A DNA stretch of 64,000 nt, taken from contig NZ_SELG01000027.1 of assembly GCF_007845635.1 (NCBI RefSeq), positions 1-64,000 on the forward strand. Direction: 5' to 3'. The position numbers were made by a program, and so were the translations under genes. The notes beneath the pieces were generated by a model. That model saw only the letters and a program-made list of their open reading frames with translations, made no database searches and was not told the origin of the DNA. Numbering within the stretch: position 1 is the first letter of the stretch; every line of letters begins with the position of its first letter. Source of the stretch: Apibacter muscae (GTDB lineage Bacteria > Bacteroidota > Bacteroidia > Flavobacteriales > Weeksellaceae). Positions 57,777-64,000 of the stretch are shown here, in pieces.

Positions 57777-58346
57777 TTAATGCTTCCAAACAAGCCCCTC
57801 TGTATTAAATTCTATTTGTTTATTTCCATTATTATAAAATTCTACTTCTATAACCATTCGTTTAGATTTCTTTAATTTATCTATTATTTTATTGGGTGTT
57901 TGTAAAAATATTACTTCTGAACTTCCATCTGAAGAACCTACATATCCTATATTGAAAGGTTTTTCATTATCAAAACGAATTCTTGCAGTACCTCCGTCAT
58001 ATACATATCCTTTTATTTGTCCTTCAGTTACACTAAAAATAACATCATTTTTACCTTGTTTATTTCTGATATTTAAAGATGCATAAGAATTTTCATAAGG
58101 AAAATCTAGGTTTAAATTTTCCGCTGATTTTAATTGAGCATAATATATACTATCTCCCATCTTATCTACTTCGTCTTCATATAGCCAACTATTTAGTGAA
58201 TCTATTTGTTTTTTTGCTTCTTCTGAATGTTGAAATTCTATTGGTAAGCTATCTATAACCATAGAATCATTTACAGATTTATCTGTCTTTTTATTACAAC
58301 TTAAAATAGTGGTAAGGGTCAATAAAATAATAGAAACAACTCTCAT
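57777..58346 (-). CDS. Prophage-encoded lipoprotein (moron candidate)
   Basis: A 189-residue lipoprotein: signal peptide to the lipobox ILSC (about residues 13-16). The mature part is a compact beta-type domain (FSVTEGQIKGYVYDGGTARIRF, GYVGSSDGSSEVIF). It has its own -7 box 14 bp upstream and a terminator just before that, so it is transcribed apart from the phage operons. Such moron genes often change the host surface or block superinfection. The specific function is unknown. Confidence 0.7.
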   Translation of the reverse strand: MRVVSIILLTLTTILSCNKKTDKSVNDSMVIDSLPIEFQHSEEAKKQIDSLNSWLYEDEVDKMGDSIYYAQLKSAENLNLDFPYENSYASLNIRNKQGKNDVIFSVTEGQIKGYVYDGGTARIRFDNEKPFNIGYVGSSDGSSEVIFLQTPNKIIDKLKKSKRMVIEVEFYNNGNKQIEFNTEGLVWKH

Positions 58347-58359
58347 TCTTATTTTTTTG

Positions 58360-58367
58360 CAAATATA
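58360..58367 (-). promoter_or_regulatory. -7 box of the lipoprotein gene
   Basis: TATATTTG on the minus strand fits TAnnTTTG, 14 bp before the ATG at 58346, giving a very short leader. It lies just past the terminator at 58391-58424. Confidence 0.55.
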
Positions 58368-58390
58368 TAAATAAGATAAATAGTAAATAT

Positions 58391-58424
58391 AAAAAAGCCA
58401 CCTAATAAACTAGGTGGCTTTTTT
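58391..58424. terminator. Strong intrinsic terminator of the early operon
   Basis: Perfect AAAAAAGCCACCTA / TAGGTGGCTTTTTT hairpin with a 6-base loop. It ends the minus-strand early operon and isolates the lipoprotein gene. Confidence 0.93.
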
Positions 58425-58602
58425 ATTGATATAATTTTTTTTTACACTTTTTACACTCATAAATCGTATCATTATGGTTGTTGCCTATATATTCGGTGTC
58501 TTTATGCTTACAAATCTCCTGAATAGCTTCAATCGCTTTGTTTACGGCTTTTAGTTGGGTTTCCAACTTTTCTTTTTTCTGATAAAGTTTTTTTATGTTC
58601 AT
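58423..58602 (-). CDS. Small coiled-coil protein with CxxC pair
   Basis: A 59-residue frame. The first half is a helix (KKLYQKKEKLETQLKAV), and the second holds CKHK and YECKKCKKK, four Cys/His positions that could bind zinc. It overlaps the end of the preceding gene by 74 bp in another frame and ends in the terminator, so it would be the last gene of the early operon. Not recognised. Confidence 0.55.
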   Translation of the reverse strand: MNIKKLYQKKEKLETQLKAVNKAIEAIQEICKHKDTEYIGNNHNDTIYECKKCKKKLYQ

Positions 58603-59323
58603 TTCTTTTCTCTAATTCAGTTTTATAGATTTCGTAGGCATCGGATAATTTATAACTTTGGGCTTTTTGTATTTGTTCTTTTAATTCTTTATCAGAAAGG
58701 TTTTTACAAAGCTCTGGTAATCGGGATATAAATATCTGATGATTAGATAATACAGAGCTTGGAACTTCTGTTTTTTCTTTTTTCTTATCCAATCGCTCTA
58801 TTAATTCATCCAGTTTTTTTTTATTTTCCGGGGAAATCTTGTAAGGTTGTTCCTCTCTCCGTTTTAATTCTGCTTTTTCATTTTGCTTTTCTTTTTCCCT
58901 TTCTTCCGCTTTCATATCCAGATAAGTAGGAACGAAAATATTAAATAGCGTATCATTATCAAACCTACCTTTATTGCTTCCTAATTTCCCTTGTCGAGCC
59001 ATTTTAAGCATTAGTATAATGTCTTCAAAACTTTCGTATTTGAATACATCTACTAAATCGGCAGCCATAAAAGTAGCGGTTTCTATATCCATTTTTTCAG
59101 AAAACTTAAATACTTTGGAACAATTTATTATTGCAAAACGGACAGCCGAAATAATCTGTTTTTTATGGATAGCTTTTTCAATATTGATAACCAAAGTAGT
59201 ATCCATACATTTTCTAACGGTTAAGTCCGATTCTAATAAAACCAGTTCCATAGCCGCTTCGGTTTCTTTATTTAAACATTCTATCGAGTGGATCGTCTGC
59301 TTGTGTTTTATTAAGTTGCTCAT
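58529..59323 (-). CDS. DUF6633-like early phage protein
   Basis: A 264-residue protein. The first 140 residues are helical, with ATFMAADLVDVFKYESFEDIILMLKMARQGKLG, the layout of DUF6633-like Bacteroidota phage proteins; residues 145-205 are Lys/Glu-rich coiled coil. A role in replication or transposition is likely from position. Overlaps the next gene by 56 bp. Confidence 0.55.
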   Translation of the reverse strand: MSNLIKHKQTIHSIECLNKETEAAMELVLLESDLTVRKCMDTTLVINIEKAIHKKQIISAVRFAIINCSKVFKFSEKMDIETATFMAADLVDVFKYESFEDIILMLKMARQGKLGSNKGRFDNDTLFNIFVPTYLDMKAEEREKEKQNEKAELKRREEQPYKISPENKKKLDELIERLDKKKEKTEVPSSVLSNHQIFISRLPELCKNLSDKELKEQIQKAQSYKLSDAYEIYKTELEKRNEHKKTLSEKRKVGNPTKSRKQSD

Positions 59324-59621
59324 AATGTTTTTTGTATTTTTCCGGATTCTGTTTAATAGTCAATACCTGGTTAAGGTATTTTTCAAAGTTGGAAGGTCTA
59401 AATAAAGTTGTAGGGCAAAGATGTACCGCCATTACTTCGTTATTTTTCCATTCCAACGTTTTTACCATTACTACCTCTTTCATTTCTTCCAAAGTATAAC
59501 CGTCTTTAAATCGGGCTGAAATGGGTTTTAAATTGGATTTAATCGGTTTAAAACGCTTCCCAGCTATCTCGTTTAGATAGTTAAGGATTTCTATTTCCGG
59601 GAGTATGGTTTGTGTATTCAT
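59268..59621 (-). CDS. Conserved phage C-terminal-domain (Phg_2220_C-like) protein
   Basis: A 117-residue protein with LNEIAGKRFKP, ARFKDGYTLEEMKEVV and TLFRPSNFEKYLN, the hallmark of the conserved phage C-terminal domain found at the end of replication initiator proteins (DnaD-like). Here it stands alone without a winged-helix partner. Its end overlaps the DUF6633-like gene by 56 bp. Confidence 0.72.
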   Translation of the reverse strand: MNTQTILPEIEILNYLNEIAGKRFKPIKSNLKPISARFKDGYTLEEMKEVVMVKTLEWKNNEVMAVHLCPTTLFRPSNFEKYLNQVLTIKQNPEKYKKHYEQLNKTQADDPLDRMFK

Positions 59622-59830
59622 AATTCTTTATTTAATTTCCATTCTCTTTCAAACCAACTACACATCGCACGGGTGGGGATTACTAAATTTTCACATATTA
59701 TTTTATTTGCTACTGATTTTCCTACTTTTGTTCTGTGAAAATCGGATAAATAAAAAATCACACCATTTGTCAATAAGTTGTTCTTTTTTAGTTTATCTAA
59801 TAATTTTGATTTACTTGTTATCGTTTTCAT
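59618..59830 (-). CDS. Hypothetical small phage protein
   Basis: A 70-residue basic protein (SKSKLLDKLKKNNLLTNG, FEREWKLNKEL), overlapping the next gene by 4 bp in the early operon. No family recognised. Confidence 0.5.
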   Translation of the reverse strand: MKTITSKSKLLDKLKKNNLLTNGVIFYLSDFHRTKVGKSVANKIICENLVIPTRAMCSWFEREWKLNKEL

Positions 59831-59839
59831 GGTATTAAT

Positions 59840-60268
59840 TTATTTTTTATATGTACTATTTAATACCCCTTCCAGAGCGATTATAAGTTTACTTGTTTCT
59901 TTAGATGTCATTTGTTTAAGCGGTTTTCTTACGGGACTTTTTTTTGATACTATAAAAATTCCTAGCTTATTGACATCGGCAACCGATTTACCCGCTTTTT
60001 TACTGTAGGTTGTCCAACCTAAATCATAGCATATACGGCGAATTTGGGCATGTTGTTTATTGTCTTTATCAAAATATCCAAAATAGCTGTAATCGCCTTT
60101 TAACGAGACTATCAAATTATTAGCTTCATCGTTGGTAAGTTCTTTAGTACTGGTAATCCTTCCATCGGTAAAATCTGAAATAAAATCAGACCTTAAGTCT
60201 TTATCTTTTTTTATTTCTTCTGGTAATAGTCTAAAAATCTGTTGTTTTTGGGAATATTGGATTTTCAT
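59840..60268 (-). CDS. GemA-like regulatory protein (Mu gp16 family)
   Basis: A 142-residue protein with the ICYDLGWT core and the ending MTSKETSKLIIALEGVL, which fits the GemA/DUF1018 family. In Mu, GemA affects host gyrase/DNA supercoiling and host gene expression. It lies in the early operon just before the DGR genes, separated by 1 bp from the small accessory gene. Confidence 0.72.
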   Translation of the reverse strand: MKIQYSQKQQIFRLLPEEIKKDKDLRSDFISDFTDGRITSTKELTNDEANNLIVSLKGDYSYFGYFDKDNKQHAQIRRICYDLGWTTYSKKAGKSVADVNKLGIFIVSKKSPVRKPLKQMTSKETSKLIIALEGVLNSTYKK

Positions 60269-60269
60269 A

Positions 60270-60566
60270 TCAGGTAAATTCTAAATATTCATTTTCTTTA
60301 ACTATAGTAGAGATAAAGGGAAATTTTTCTTTATCTACTTTCTGTATCATTTGCAGCAACACAGTGGAACCGGTAAATACTACGTGGCGGGTTCCTGATT
60401 TTTCAATTTGTAAAGTCAAAAGTTGGGTTCCTACTTTTGCTTTGGATTGCTCTATTTTATAATCAATAATGACAATAGGTACATTTAATATCTTATCAAT
60501 CTTTATTTTATCTCCTGTAAAATGATTGATTTCTGGTTTTATCTTAAAGTCTTTAAACTGGTTCAT
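60270..60566 (-). CDS. Candidate DGR accessory protein
   Basis: A 98-residue beta-rich protein with KIKIDKILNVPIVIIDYKI, RHVVFTGSTVLLQMI and FPFISTIVKENEYLEFT. It overlaps the end of the reverse transcriptase gene by 14 bp, so it is co-expressed with it. From memory, similar small proteins are found beside DGR reverse transcriptases in Bacteroides phages; I cannot verify this here. It is not a helical-bundle Avd by appearance. It may replace Avd, bind the template RNA, or be an early protein unrelated to the DGR. Confidence 0.55.
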   Translation of the reverse strand: MNQFKDFKIKPEINHFTGDKIKIDKILNVPIVIIDYKIEQSKAKVGTQLLTLQIEKSGTRHVVFTGSTVLLQMIQKVDKEKFPFISTIVKENEYLEFT

Positions 60567-61587
60567 CCTTTAATAGTTTTTTTAGTAGGTTCTTAGAATT
60601 ACAATGTATTGTCCAACCTTTATAAGACGCAATAGATGCAGGATTACGATTTTGTTTAAGCATTCTGGCAAAGTTCTTTTTGATTCTTTTACGTAGTAAG
60701 ATATGAGTATGGTAGAAACGATAGCCTAAAAAGTCTATTCCTCGGGCTTGTACCGGAAATATCTGATAATTGGATTTTACCAAAAGTTTTAAATGAGTGT
60801 TTAAATACTGTTTAATATCATGTAAAAGGCTATGTAAATAGAGTTTATTATCAGAAAGGATAACCAAATCATCGGCATATCGAAAATAATATTTTACTTT
60901 TTTTTCTTCTTTTAGCCAATGGTCAAAATAGGTAAGATAAAAGTTTGCAAGGTATTGACTCAAATAGTTTCCTATGGGAAGACCGGGAGCGCTATTTATA
61001 ATTTCATCTAACAGCCAAAGCAGATTAGTATCCTTAAATTTTCGTCGTAATAAATTTTTTAATACCCCGTGATTTATTGAGGGATAAAATTTAGTAATAT
61101 CTAATTTTAAACAATAAATAGTTTCTTCTTTATTGGTAAGGGCTTGTTTTAGTTTTTTCACGCAAGCATGAATACCTCTATGTTTAATACAACTATAGGT
61201 ATCCGCAGTAAAAGAAGCTACAAAAAGAGGTTCTAACACATTCATAATAGCATGGTGGGTAATTCTGTCTGGAAAATACGGAAGCCTGTATACTTCCCTT
61301 TCTTTAGGTTCATATACTTTGAAAATATCGTACTTAGAAGTAGAATAGGTTTTATCTTTTAGCATTTCATGTAATTTCAAAAGGTTAGTATCCTTATTTT
61401 TGTTGTGAATTTGGACACCATATTGCTTACTTTTGCCCTTTTGGGCTTTTTCATCTGCAAGGATAAGATTTTCCATGTTGTAAATTTTTGGATATAATTT
61501 TCCGATTCTTTTCATCGTCCTTTGCTTTATTCCGGTCGTTTTCCCATAAAGTACCAACGCCCTTGGTTTAGTGTTGTTTTTTGCCAT
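60553..61587 (-). CDS. DGR reverse transcriptase
   Basis: A 344-residue reverse transcriptase. Catalytic Asp 163 in KLDITKFYPSI, IGNYLSQ (residues 205-211; the SQ form diagnostic of DGR enzymes, not the SP of retrons and group II introns), YADD at 237-240 and DFLGYRF at 285-291 are intact. It has no maturase or endonuclease domain. It copies the template RNA with adenine-directed errors, and the cDNA replaces the variable repeats. The template repeat lies 31 bp upstream and the two targets beyond it, all on the minus strand. Confidence 0.93.
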   Translation of the reverse strand: MAKNNTKPRALVLYGKTTGIKQRTMKRIGKLYPKIYNMENLILADEKAQKGKSKQYGVQIHNKNKDTNLLKLHEMLKDKTYSTSKYDIFKVYEPKEREVYRLPYFPDRITHHAIMNVLEPLFVASFTADTYSCIKHRGIHACVKKLKQALTNKEETIYCLKLDITKFYPSINHGVLKNLLRRKFKDTNLLWLLDEIINSAPGLPIGNYLSQYLANFYLTYFDHWLKEEKKVKYYFRYADDLVILSDNKLYLHSLLHDIKQYLNTHLKLLVKSNYQIFPVQARGIDFLGYRFYHTHILLRKRIKKNFARMLKQNRNPASIASYKGWTIHCNSKNLLKKLLKDEPV

Positions 61588-61617
61588 GTGGGCAGGGTTT
61601 GCGGTGTATATACTTTT

Positions 61618-61694
61618 GCATAGGTGAGAGCTGACATTCGAATTCGTGTTCCAGTTATCGTAGTCGTTGTACGAGAAACTGCCAGACGCAGAAC
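61618..61694 (-). repeat. DGR template repeat (TR)
   Basis: 77 bp between the reverse transcriptase and the targets. Its coding strand holds AAC/AAT codons (S-F-S-Y-N-D-Y-D-N-W-N-T-N-S-N in the target frame) where the targets vary. It contains 19 adenines on the coding strand; 17 are changed in at least one target. The 5' end (GTTCTGCG) and the 3' end (TATGC/TTTGC) mark the repeat limits. Confidence 0.92.
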
Positions 61695-61729
61695 TACAAC
61701 TCCATACACCACACCACCCGTTACTTAGA

Positions 61730-62116
61730 TTATTTTTTAATTACAAAGTAAGTTTCGTATAAGCCTTCAAATTGTTTTCCCGCATATTCGGCTAATTCCC
61801 TGCTTTTAAAGCAAAGGCGAGAGCCGACACCCGAAGTCGTGAGCCAGAAAACGTAGCCGTAGTACGAGAAACCGCCAGACGCAGAATCTTCCATATCAAA
61901 CCAAGGATAATACTTATATTCATCCCAATTACTCCAATCGGGTTCCCACCCCTCATTAAGGGCTTGCGTTATTACAACTAATTTCAAATGTGCCGTTAGG
62001 GCTTCTGAATGTTTTGAAAATTCATTAGGAATTGTAATTGTGAAATCTTTAGGATTCAGATTTAATTCTTTACAAGCGTCTTCAAAAGTTTTAATTTTTT
62101 CAATAATCGTAGACAT
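61730..62116 (-). CDS. DGR target protein 1
   Basis: A 128-residue protein. An N-terminal helical part (KIKTFEDACKELNLNP) is followed by NEGWEPDWSN and KYYPWF. The variable stretch spans about residues 78-103 (ASGG to SRLC), and a conserved tail follows (ELAEYAGKQFEGLYE). It is a paralogue of the gene upstream; no signal peptide and no phage structural domain. As a small carrier of a diversified surface (C-type-lectin-like by analogy) it presumably binds a ligand. Where it acts is unknown. Confidence 0.85.
   Translation of the reverse strand: MSTIIEKIKTFEDACKELNLNPKDFTITIPNEFSKHSEALTAHLKLVVITQALNEGWEPDWSNWDEYKYYPWFDMEDSASGGFSYYGYVFWLTTSGVGSRLCFKSRELAEYAGKQFEGLYETYFVIKK
61811..61886 (-). repeat. 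DGR variable repeat 1 (VR1)
   Basis: 76 bp inside target gene 1. It differs from the TR at 14 positions, every one an adenine in the TR coding strand. The downstream half (homology to VR2) is kept. Confidence 0.92.
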
Positions 62117-62126
62117 AATTATTATT

Positions 62127-62579
62127 TTAAAGGGTTAAAAAATCTTTGTATATAGTTTCAAATTGCTTTCCTGCATATTCGGCTAATTCCCTACTTTTAA
62201 AGCAAAGGCGAGAGCCGACACTCGAACGCGAGTACCAGAAATCGTAGTCGTCGCACGAGAAACCGCCCGACGCAGAACCCATACGGAACCAAGGGTAATA
62301 TTTATATTCAGAGCTATTATTCCAATCAGGCACCCAATCTTCATTGAGAGCAGCAGCCAGTAATTTTAACTTACGGTATGCTTTTTCATCTTTATCTAAA
62401 CCTTTTAAACTTTGTTTAAATTCTTCTTTATCAAATCCGGTTTCATTTAGCACATCATCAAAAGTTTTTATCCTTTCTATAACTGTTTTAGGAATCGGAA
62501 TAAACTTTAATTCTCCGGTTTTGTCATCAAAAGAATCTACTTTAAATCCTTCTGGAATCTCAATTTTTAATGTTTTCAT
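62127..62579 (-). CDS. DGR target protein 2
   Basis: A 150-residue paralogue of target 1 with a longer N-terminus (IEIPEGFKVDSFDDKTGEL). Shared blocks are ERIKTFDDV, DWVPDWNN, KYYPWF and ELAEYAGKQFE. The variable stretch reads C-D-D-Y-D-F-W-Y-S-R-S-S where the TR gives Y-N-D-Y-D-N-W-N-T-N-S-N. It precedes target 1 by 10 bp in the same operon. No signal peptide. Function unknown. Confidence 0.85.
   Translation of the reverse strand: MKTLKIEIPEGFKVDSFDDKTGELKFIPIPKTVIERIKTFDDVLNETGFDKEEFKQSLKGLDKDEKAYRKLKLLAAALNEDWVPDWNNSSEYKYYPWFRMGSASGGFSCDDYDFWYSRSSVGSRLCFKSRELAEYAGKQFETIYKDFLTL
62202..62278 (-). repeat. DGR variable repeat 2 (VR2)
   Basis: 77 bp in target gene 2. It has 14 differences from the TR: 13 at template adenines and one elsewhere (a silent TCT to TCG). 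Seven substitutions are identical in VR1 and VR2. Confidence 0.92.
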
Positions 62580-62590
62580 ACTTATTATTT

Positions 62591-62971
62591 TTAGCCTGCG
62601 TAAATAGCAAAGGTTTCTTTTTGAGTTATTTTAATTCCTAATTTGGTTAGTAGCTTCCTAAGTCGGGTATCTTTCGGGGCTTCATTAATTATTAGTTTTT
62701 CGTCTAATTCCGTTTTTATAAACTCGTATTCGATTTCGTCCAATAATTGTTTTTTAGCGTCTTTACTTCCTTCTATTACATCTTTTACCCGTTGGCTTAC
62801 ATAAGTCCCATTTGGGAATTTTAATTGAAAGGCTGCGTCGAAATCGGATTTGTTTTCTTCGGCATACTTTAATAAAGTATCTTTAAATTGTTTTTGTTTA
62901 GACTGTAAATCTTTAATTTGTCTGTCTAATTCCTGATAGCTTTCTGCTGCTGTAATGATTTTTGTTTCCAT
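62591..62971 (-). CDS. Gam-like host-nuclease inhibitor (candidate)
   Basis: A 126-residue protein. The N-terminal coiled coil (YQELDRQIKDLQSKQKQF) followed by KFPNGTYVSQRV fits the layout of Mu Gam-like proteins, which bind DNA ends and block exonucleases; the C-terminal part is helical. It lies 12 bp before the second target gene in the early operon, where Mu has gam. The similarity is limited, so the call is moderate. Confidence 0.55.
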   Translation of the reverse strand: METKIITAAESYQELDRQIKDLQSKQKQFKDTLLKYAEENKSDFDAAFQLKFPNGTYVSQRVKDVIEGSKDAKKQLLDEIEYEFIKTELDEKLIINEAPKDTRLRKLLTKLGIKITQKETFAIYAG

Positions 62972-62986
62972 TTTTTATTATTGTTT

Positions 62987-63247
62987 TTATTTTTTATAGT
63001 ATCTTTTAATAAGTGTTCCATCCTCTTCTACATATCGTATAGAAGGACGTGTCCATTCATTAATTCTAATTTTTGCAAGATTCTCAATAATTTTTTGTTC
63101 TAATTCTTCACTGAATTTTAGAGGTTTCTTATTAACAATATTGGATATATTCCTTTGGATTTCGCACCTTTGATCAAAAGTTAAAAATCGAACTTCCTCA
63201 CTATCGTAGGAAAGTAAATCTCTTAAGTCGTGTATATCTATTTCCAT
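62987..63247 (-). CDS. Hypothetical early phage protein
   Basis: An 86-residue protein with an acidic N-terminus (IDIHDLRDLLSYDSEE) and a helical middle (EELEQKIIENLAKIR). It overlaps the next gene by 10 bp. No family recognised; position suggests an early regulatory or accessory role. Confidence 0.5.
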   Translation of the reverse strand: MEIDIHDLRDLLSYDSEEVRFLTFDQRCEIQRNISNIVNKKPLKFSEELEQKIIENLAKIRINEWTRPSIRYVEEDGTLIKRYYKK

Positions 63248-63444
63248 GTTTTTTTAAGTTCATCCCTGCGGGTTAATTCTGCTAATACTCTGATTCTTTC
63301 AGCACGAATAAATATTTTATACAATATTTCGCCGTAATGAAACTTATTTAGTTCACAACTCAACTGATACACTCGATTTTCGAGTTCGGTTTCGCTCCAT
63401 TCCTTTAATGGAGTTCGATTTGAGAGTATTATTTCTGCTGCCAT
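63238..63444 (-). CDS. Hypothetical early phage protein
   Basis: A 68-residue helical protein (EWSETELENRVYQLSCELN, RAERIRVLAELTRRD), overlapping the preceding gene by 10 bp and the upstream gene by 92 bp. The large overlap with the upstream gene means only one of the two ends may be right; I keep both. Not recognised. Confidence 0.45.
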   Translation of the reverse strand: MAAEIILSNRTPLKEWSETELENRVYQLSCELNKFHYGEILYKIFIRAERIRVLAELTRRDELKKTWK

Positions 63445-63811
63445 AAATTTTTTGTCTTAATACTTTCATTACTAAATTGTTGGGGTAAATATTTCGGTAG
63501 CTATTTTCGCAATGTGTATCGTAAAAGGCTTCTTTTAAGGCTTCTATCTCAAAAGGACACAATTGAGGTTCGTTTTCTTTTATACCGGTTAGCCCGAATG
63601 CCTCTTGTGTACGGATATTCCATTGGGTTTTCCACCAATTCCAATATTGAGAAAGGGAAAGCATAACACGTATATGGTTTTCTCTAGCTTCTTCAGGTAA
63701 ATATTTACAATAATTTTCTGCAAACTCACACCCACACTCAAAAAGGATAGTTTGGTATATCTCTTCCGGCATTCCGGTTAGACGGCAAAAGTTAGATTGA
63801 GTTGTTGTCAT
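63353..63811 (-). CDS. Hypothetical early phage protein
   Basis: About 152 residues from the ATG at 63811 (the ATG at 63817 gives two more). It has FCRLTGMPEEIYQTILFECGC, WNWWKTQWN and helix-rich sequence; several Cys (ECGCE, HCEN) could bind metal. The last 30 residues overlap the next gene in another frame and are low in complexity (KSNSIKGMERNRTRKS), so the true 3' end may be earlier in evolution. Function unknown. Confidence 0.5.
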   Translation of the reverse strand: MTTTQSNFCRLTGMPEEIYQTILFECGCEFAENYCKYLPEEARENHIRVMLSLSQYWNWWKTQWNIRTQEAFGLTGIKENEPQLCPFEIEALKEAFYDTHCENSYRNIYPNNLVMKVLRQKIYGSRNNTLKSNSIKGMERNRTRKSSVSVEL

Positions 63812-64000
63812 AATCATTTATGTCTATTATTTCATCAGATAGTATTAAGCAGTCTTCAAAAGCATAAACCTCTTTATTGGAAGGGTCAATAAATTTTGCT
63901 TCTTTTACTTCACTATTTTGCAATAGATTATATTGAAAATCATCATTAACTTGCATTATCATAACATCCATGTTATCCGGTAAATCTGCTATGTATTCTT
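63792..64000 (-). CDS. Hypothetical phage protein, C-terminal fragment
   Basis: A minus-strand frame that enters from the right edge and ends at 63792. It reads EYIADLPDNMDVMI...EAKFIDPSNKEVYAFEDCLILSDEI, an acidic protein with no recognised domain. It overlaps the downstream gene start by about 20 bp. Confidence 0.55.
   Translation of the reverse strand, partial: EYIADLPDNMDVMIMQVNDDFQYNLLQNSEVKEAKFIDPSNKEVYAFEDCLILSDEIIDINDYDNNSI

Larger units (their letters stand above)
34835..64000. mobile_element. Mu-like transposable prophage (right-hand part not in window)
   Basis: From the break in the SDR gene to the window edge runs a contractile-tail phage: sheath, tube, baseplate J, tape measure, a DUF935 portal, MuF, TerL, GemA-like and Gam-like genes. 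The gene families (DUF935, MuF, gp36-like, GemA) and tandem 22-bp end repeats mark it as Mu-like. The exact terminal base is uncertain within about 34830-34840. Transposase A/B and repressor genes are not in the window and should lie further right. Confidence 0.9.

Noticed and set aside
61527-61712. A 61-codon open frame over the template repeat
   Set aside because: It is the TR read in another frame and the intergenic DNA around it; it has no family similarity and overlaps the RT start.

Overview
The window reads as a low-GC member of the Bacteroidota, most likely a Flavobacteriales/Weeksellaceae-type genome. The support is the AT-rich coding sequence, promoters of the TAnnTTTG (-7) type with few Shine-Dalgarno sequences, and lineage-typical neighbours such as rlmD with DUF6452- and DUF6048-like proteins and a DUF4296-like lipoprotein. 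I cannot name a genus. No rRNA, tRNA or CRISPR array was recognised.

Bases 1-34.8 kb are chromosome. 0-8.6 kb holds housekeeping genes (smpB, an asymmetric ABC-F ATPase, a Nudix hydrolase, tpx, aconitase). Among them is an odd minus-strand cluster: a Tes-like radical SAM enzyme, two tiny two-helix membrane proteins and an Lgt paralogue. 8.8-25.9 kb is a surface-polysaccharide locus. It encodes UDP-uronic acid enzymes, RmlA/RmlB with an FdtA/FdtB/FdtC-like set (predicted to make a dTDP-3-acetamido-3,6-dideoxyhexose), six family 2 glycosyltransferases (one broken by an in-frame stop) and a Wzm/Wzt ABC exporter. 26-34.8 kb holds rlmD, an aminotransferase, a TrmH-type methyltransferase, a membrane-anchored barnase with its barstar, a polyprenol-phosphate sugar transferase, an aldo/keto reductase and a short-chain dehydrogenase cut short by the prophage.

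From about 34.83 kb to beyond the right edge lies a Mu-like transposable, contractile-tailed prophage. Its end carries two direct repeats 22 bp apart, like Mu transposase sites. Read from that end: a DNA adenine methyltransferase, a candidate structured plus-strand RNA, then tail fibre, collar, baseplate, hub, tape measure, a frameshifted tail chaperone, tube, sheath, a possible lysis cassette, capsid and ClpP-like protease, all on the minus strand. A divergent plus-strand block (51.2-57.5 kb) carries terminase, portal, a MuF protein with a CdiA-like nuclease tail, and connector proteins. An independently transcribed lipoprotein gene (a moron) and minus-strand early genes (57.5-64 kb) follow. 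The transposase and repressor genes should lie to the right of the window.

The most striking system is a diversity-generating retroelement (DGR) at 60.3-62.6 kb: a DGR-type reverse transcriptase, a template repeat and two tandem target genes. Aligned by hand, 27 of 28 template/variable differences fall at adenines of the template coding strand, which is the signature of adenine mutagenesis. Other items worth checking are the pseudoknotted RNA beside the methyltransferase, two in-phase A AAA AAG slippery sites, the toxin-tailed MuF protein, the radical SAM/Lgt cluster and the anchored barnase/barstar pair.
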